This document shows, piece by piece, positions 37,824-40,506 of a DNA stretch of 40,506 bases. The translations under genes were made by a program, and so were the position numbers. The DNA comes from a virus. Below the pieces are notes generated by a model, which did no database searches, was not told where the DNA came from, and worked only from the letters and a program-made list of their open reading frames with translations. The stretch's first letter is position 1; each line of letters opens with the position of its first letter. The stretch is taken from the IMG/VR virus record IMGVR_UViG_3300047678_000813, positions 1-40,506 of that record. One strand, given 5' to 3'.

Positions 37824-37852
37824 AGGGTGGCGTCCACACCGAAGTGGATGCT

Positions 37853-37891
37853 ACCAAGAAGAAAGGGAAGCACTTGGCTTCCCTTCTTGGT
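37853..37891. other. hairpin between the two tRNA genes
   Basis: ACCAAGAA..GGGAAGC and GCTTCCCTTCTTGGT pair around a 5 nt loop, with a 4-base bulge. There is no T-run on either side, so a processing or attenuation element in the tRNA-Gly to tRNA-Cys transcript is more likely than a terminator. Confidence 0.5.
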
Positions 37892-37898
37892 CAATTTC

Positions 37899-37974
37899 TG
37901 GAGCGGGATAAGAGACTCGAACTCTCGACCTATACCTTGGCAAGGTATCGCTCTACCAACTGAGCTAATCCCGC
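37899..37974 (-). tRNA. tRNA-Gly(GCC)
   Basis: GCGGGAT and ATCCCGC form the acceptor stem; the anticodon loop reads TTGCCAA, anticodon GCC; T arm GAGTTCGAGTCTC; CCA is encoded. It is upstream of tRNA-Cys on the same strand, 75 bp apart, so the two are probably co-transcribed. Confidence 0.93.
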
Positions 37975-38033
37975 ATTTCCTCAACTCGCCGTACATCACC
38001 GTACATCGCCGCACCCGGCGAGTCGAGCCCTAG

Positions 38034-38063
38034 AGTATATGCCAGCTTCTTTGCGCCTGGCAA
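38034..38063 (-). promoter_or_regulatory. promoter of the tRNA-Gly/tRNA-Cys operon
   Basis: On the minus strand TTGCCA (38058-38063), 18 nt, TATACT (38034-38039) lie about 60 nt upstream of tRNA-Gly. TGCCAG and CTGGCA in the same stretch could also form a weak stem after lon. Otherwise the space between lon and the tRNA shows only two imperfect CCGTACATC repeats. Confidence 0.6.
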
Positions 38064-38079
38064 GTCCCCTGGGGTCGCT

Positions 38080-40506
<2,427 letters not shown>

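Noticed and set aside
37853-37891. Rho-independent terminator between the tRNA genes
   Set aside because: The stem is good but no T-run follows on either strand.

Overview
The window is high-GC DNA of betaproteobacterial (probably Burkholderiales, Comamonadaceae-like) character. Its right edge is ordinary chromosome: lon on the minus strand, followed downstream by tRNA-Gly(GCC) and tRNA-Cys(GCA). Everything left of the tRNA-Cys, about 37.6 kb, is one prophage that runs off the left edge. The phage tyrosine integrase lies directly beside the 3' end of tRNA-Cys, so this tRNA is the probable attachment site. The host assignment rests on protein and codon flavour only and is an inference.

Layout of the prophage. 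(1) 1-22.2 kb, minus strand: late genes of a siphovirus-type virion, read right to left: a GPZ-like protein, Nu1/GpA-type terminase, gpW-like joiner, lambda-family portal, a right-handed beta-helix spike, fused protease-capsid, tail completion proteins, tail tube, G/GT chaperones with a canonical GGGAAAC frameshift site, tape measure, DUF2460, DUF2163, NlpC/P60 peptidase, J-like tip protein and a holin. Most neighbours overlap by ATGA, so this is one translationally coupled operon. (2) 22.3-26.3 kb, minus strand: an early/replication operon (DNA-binding protein, primase-VapE helicase, a CGTCCAAC repeat cluster that may be the origin, and a Q-like late regulator followed by a hairpin). (3) 26.5-28.4 kb: the immunity region, with a Cro-like protein divergent from a CI-like repressor, and a voltage-gated K+ channel gene directly after the repressor. 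(4) 28.5-31.6 kb, plus strand: a run of small accessory genes ending in a MazG-like protein and a truncated ParB-like protein. (5) 31.6-36.1 kb: an integron. (6) 36.1-37.6 kb: excisionase-like protein and phage integrase.

The integron is the most unusual part. It comprises an IntI-type integrase (35116-36126, plus strand), a probable attI at its 5' side, and six gene cassettes bounded by six attC sites. Each cassette's first bases are complementary to the R'' box of its own attC, which fixes the boundaries. Two cassettes are identical (653 bp). The array sits between a parB-like gene that loses homology abruptly and the excisionase gene, so it appears to have inserted into the prophage. Three independent lines place the attC sites on the minus strand, as expected for a standard integron: the attC consensus with its extra base in L'', the exact limits of the duplication, and the attI position. 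Yet in five of six cassettes the convincing genes, with good ribosome binding sites, run on the plus strand, i.e. backwards relative to the attC. Only the distal cassette carries genes in the conventional direction: a two-gene unit with its own promoter, an operator-like palindrome and a helix-turn-helix protein whose stop codon lies in the attC. The integrase keeps all catalytic residues but lacks about 12 residues of its N-terminal domain compared with IntI1, so its activity is doubtful.

How the parts fit: repressor and K+ channel would be expressed in the lysogen; early minus-strand genes replicate the phage and make the late regulator; the late operon builds the particle. The beta-helix spike, K+ channel, small lipoprotein and integron cassettes look like accessory cargo.
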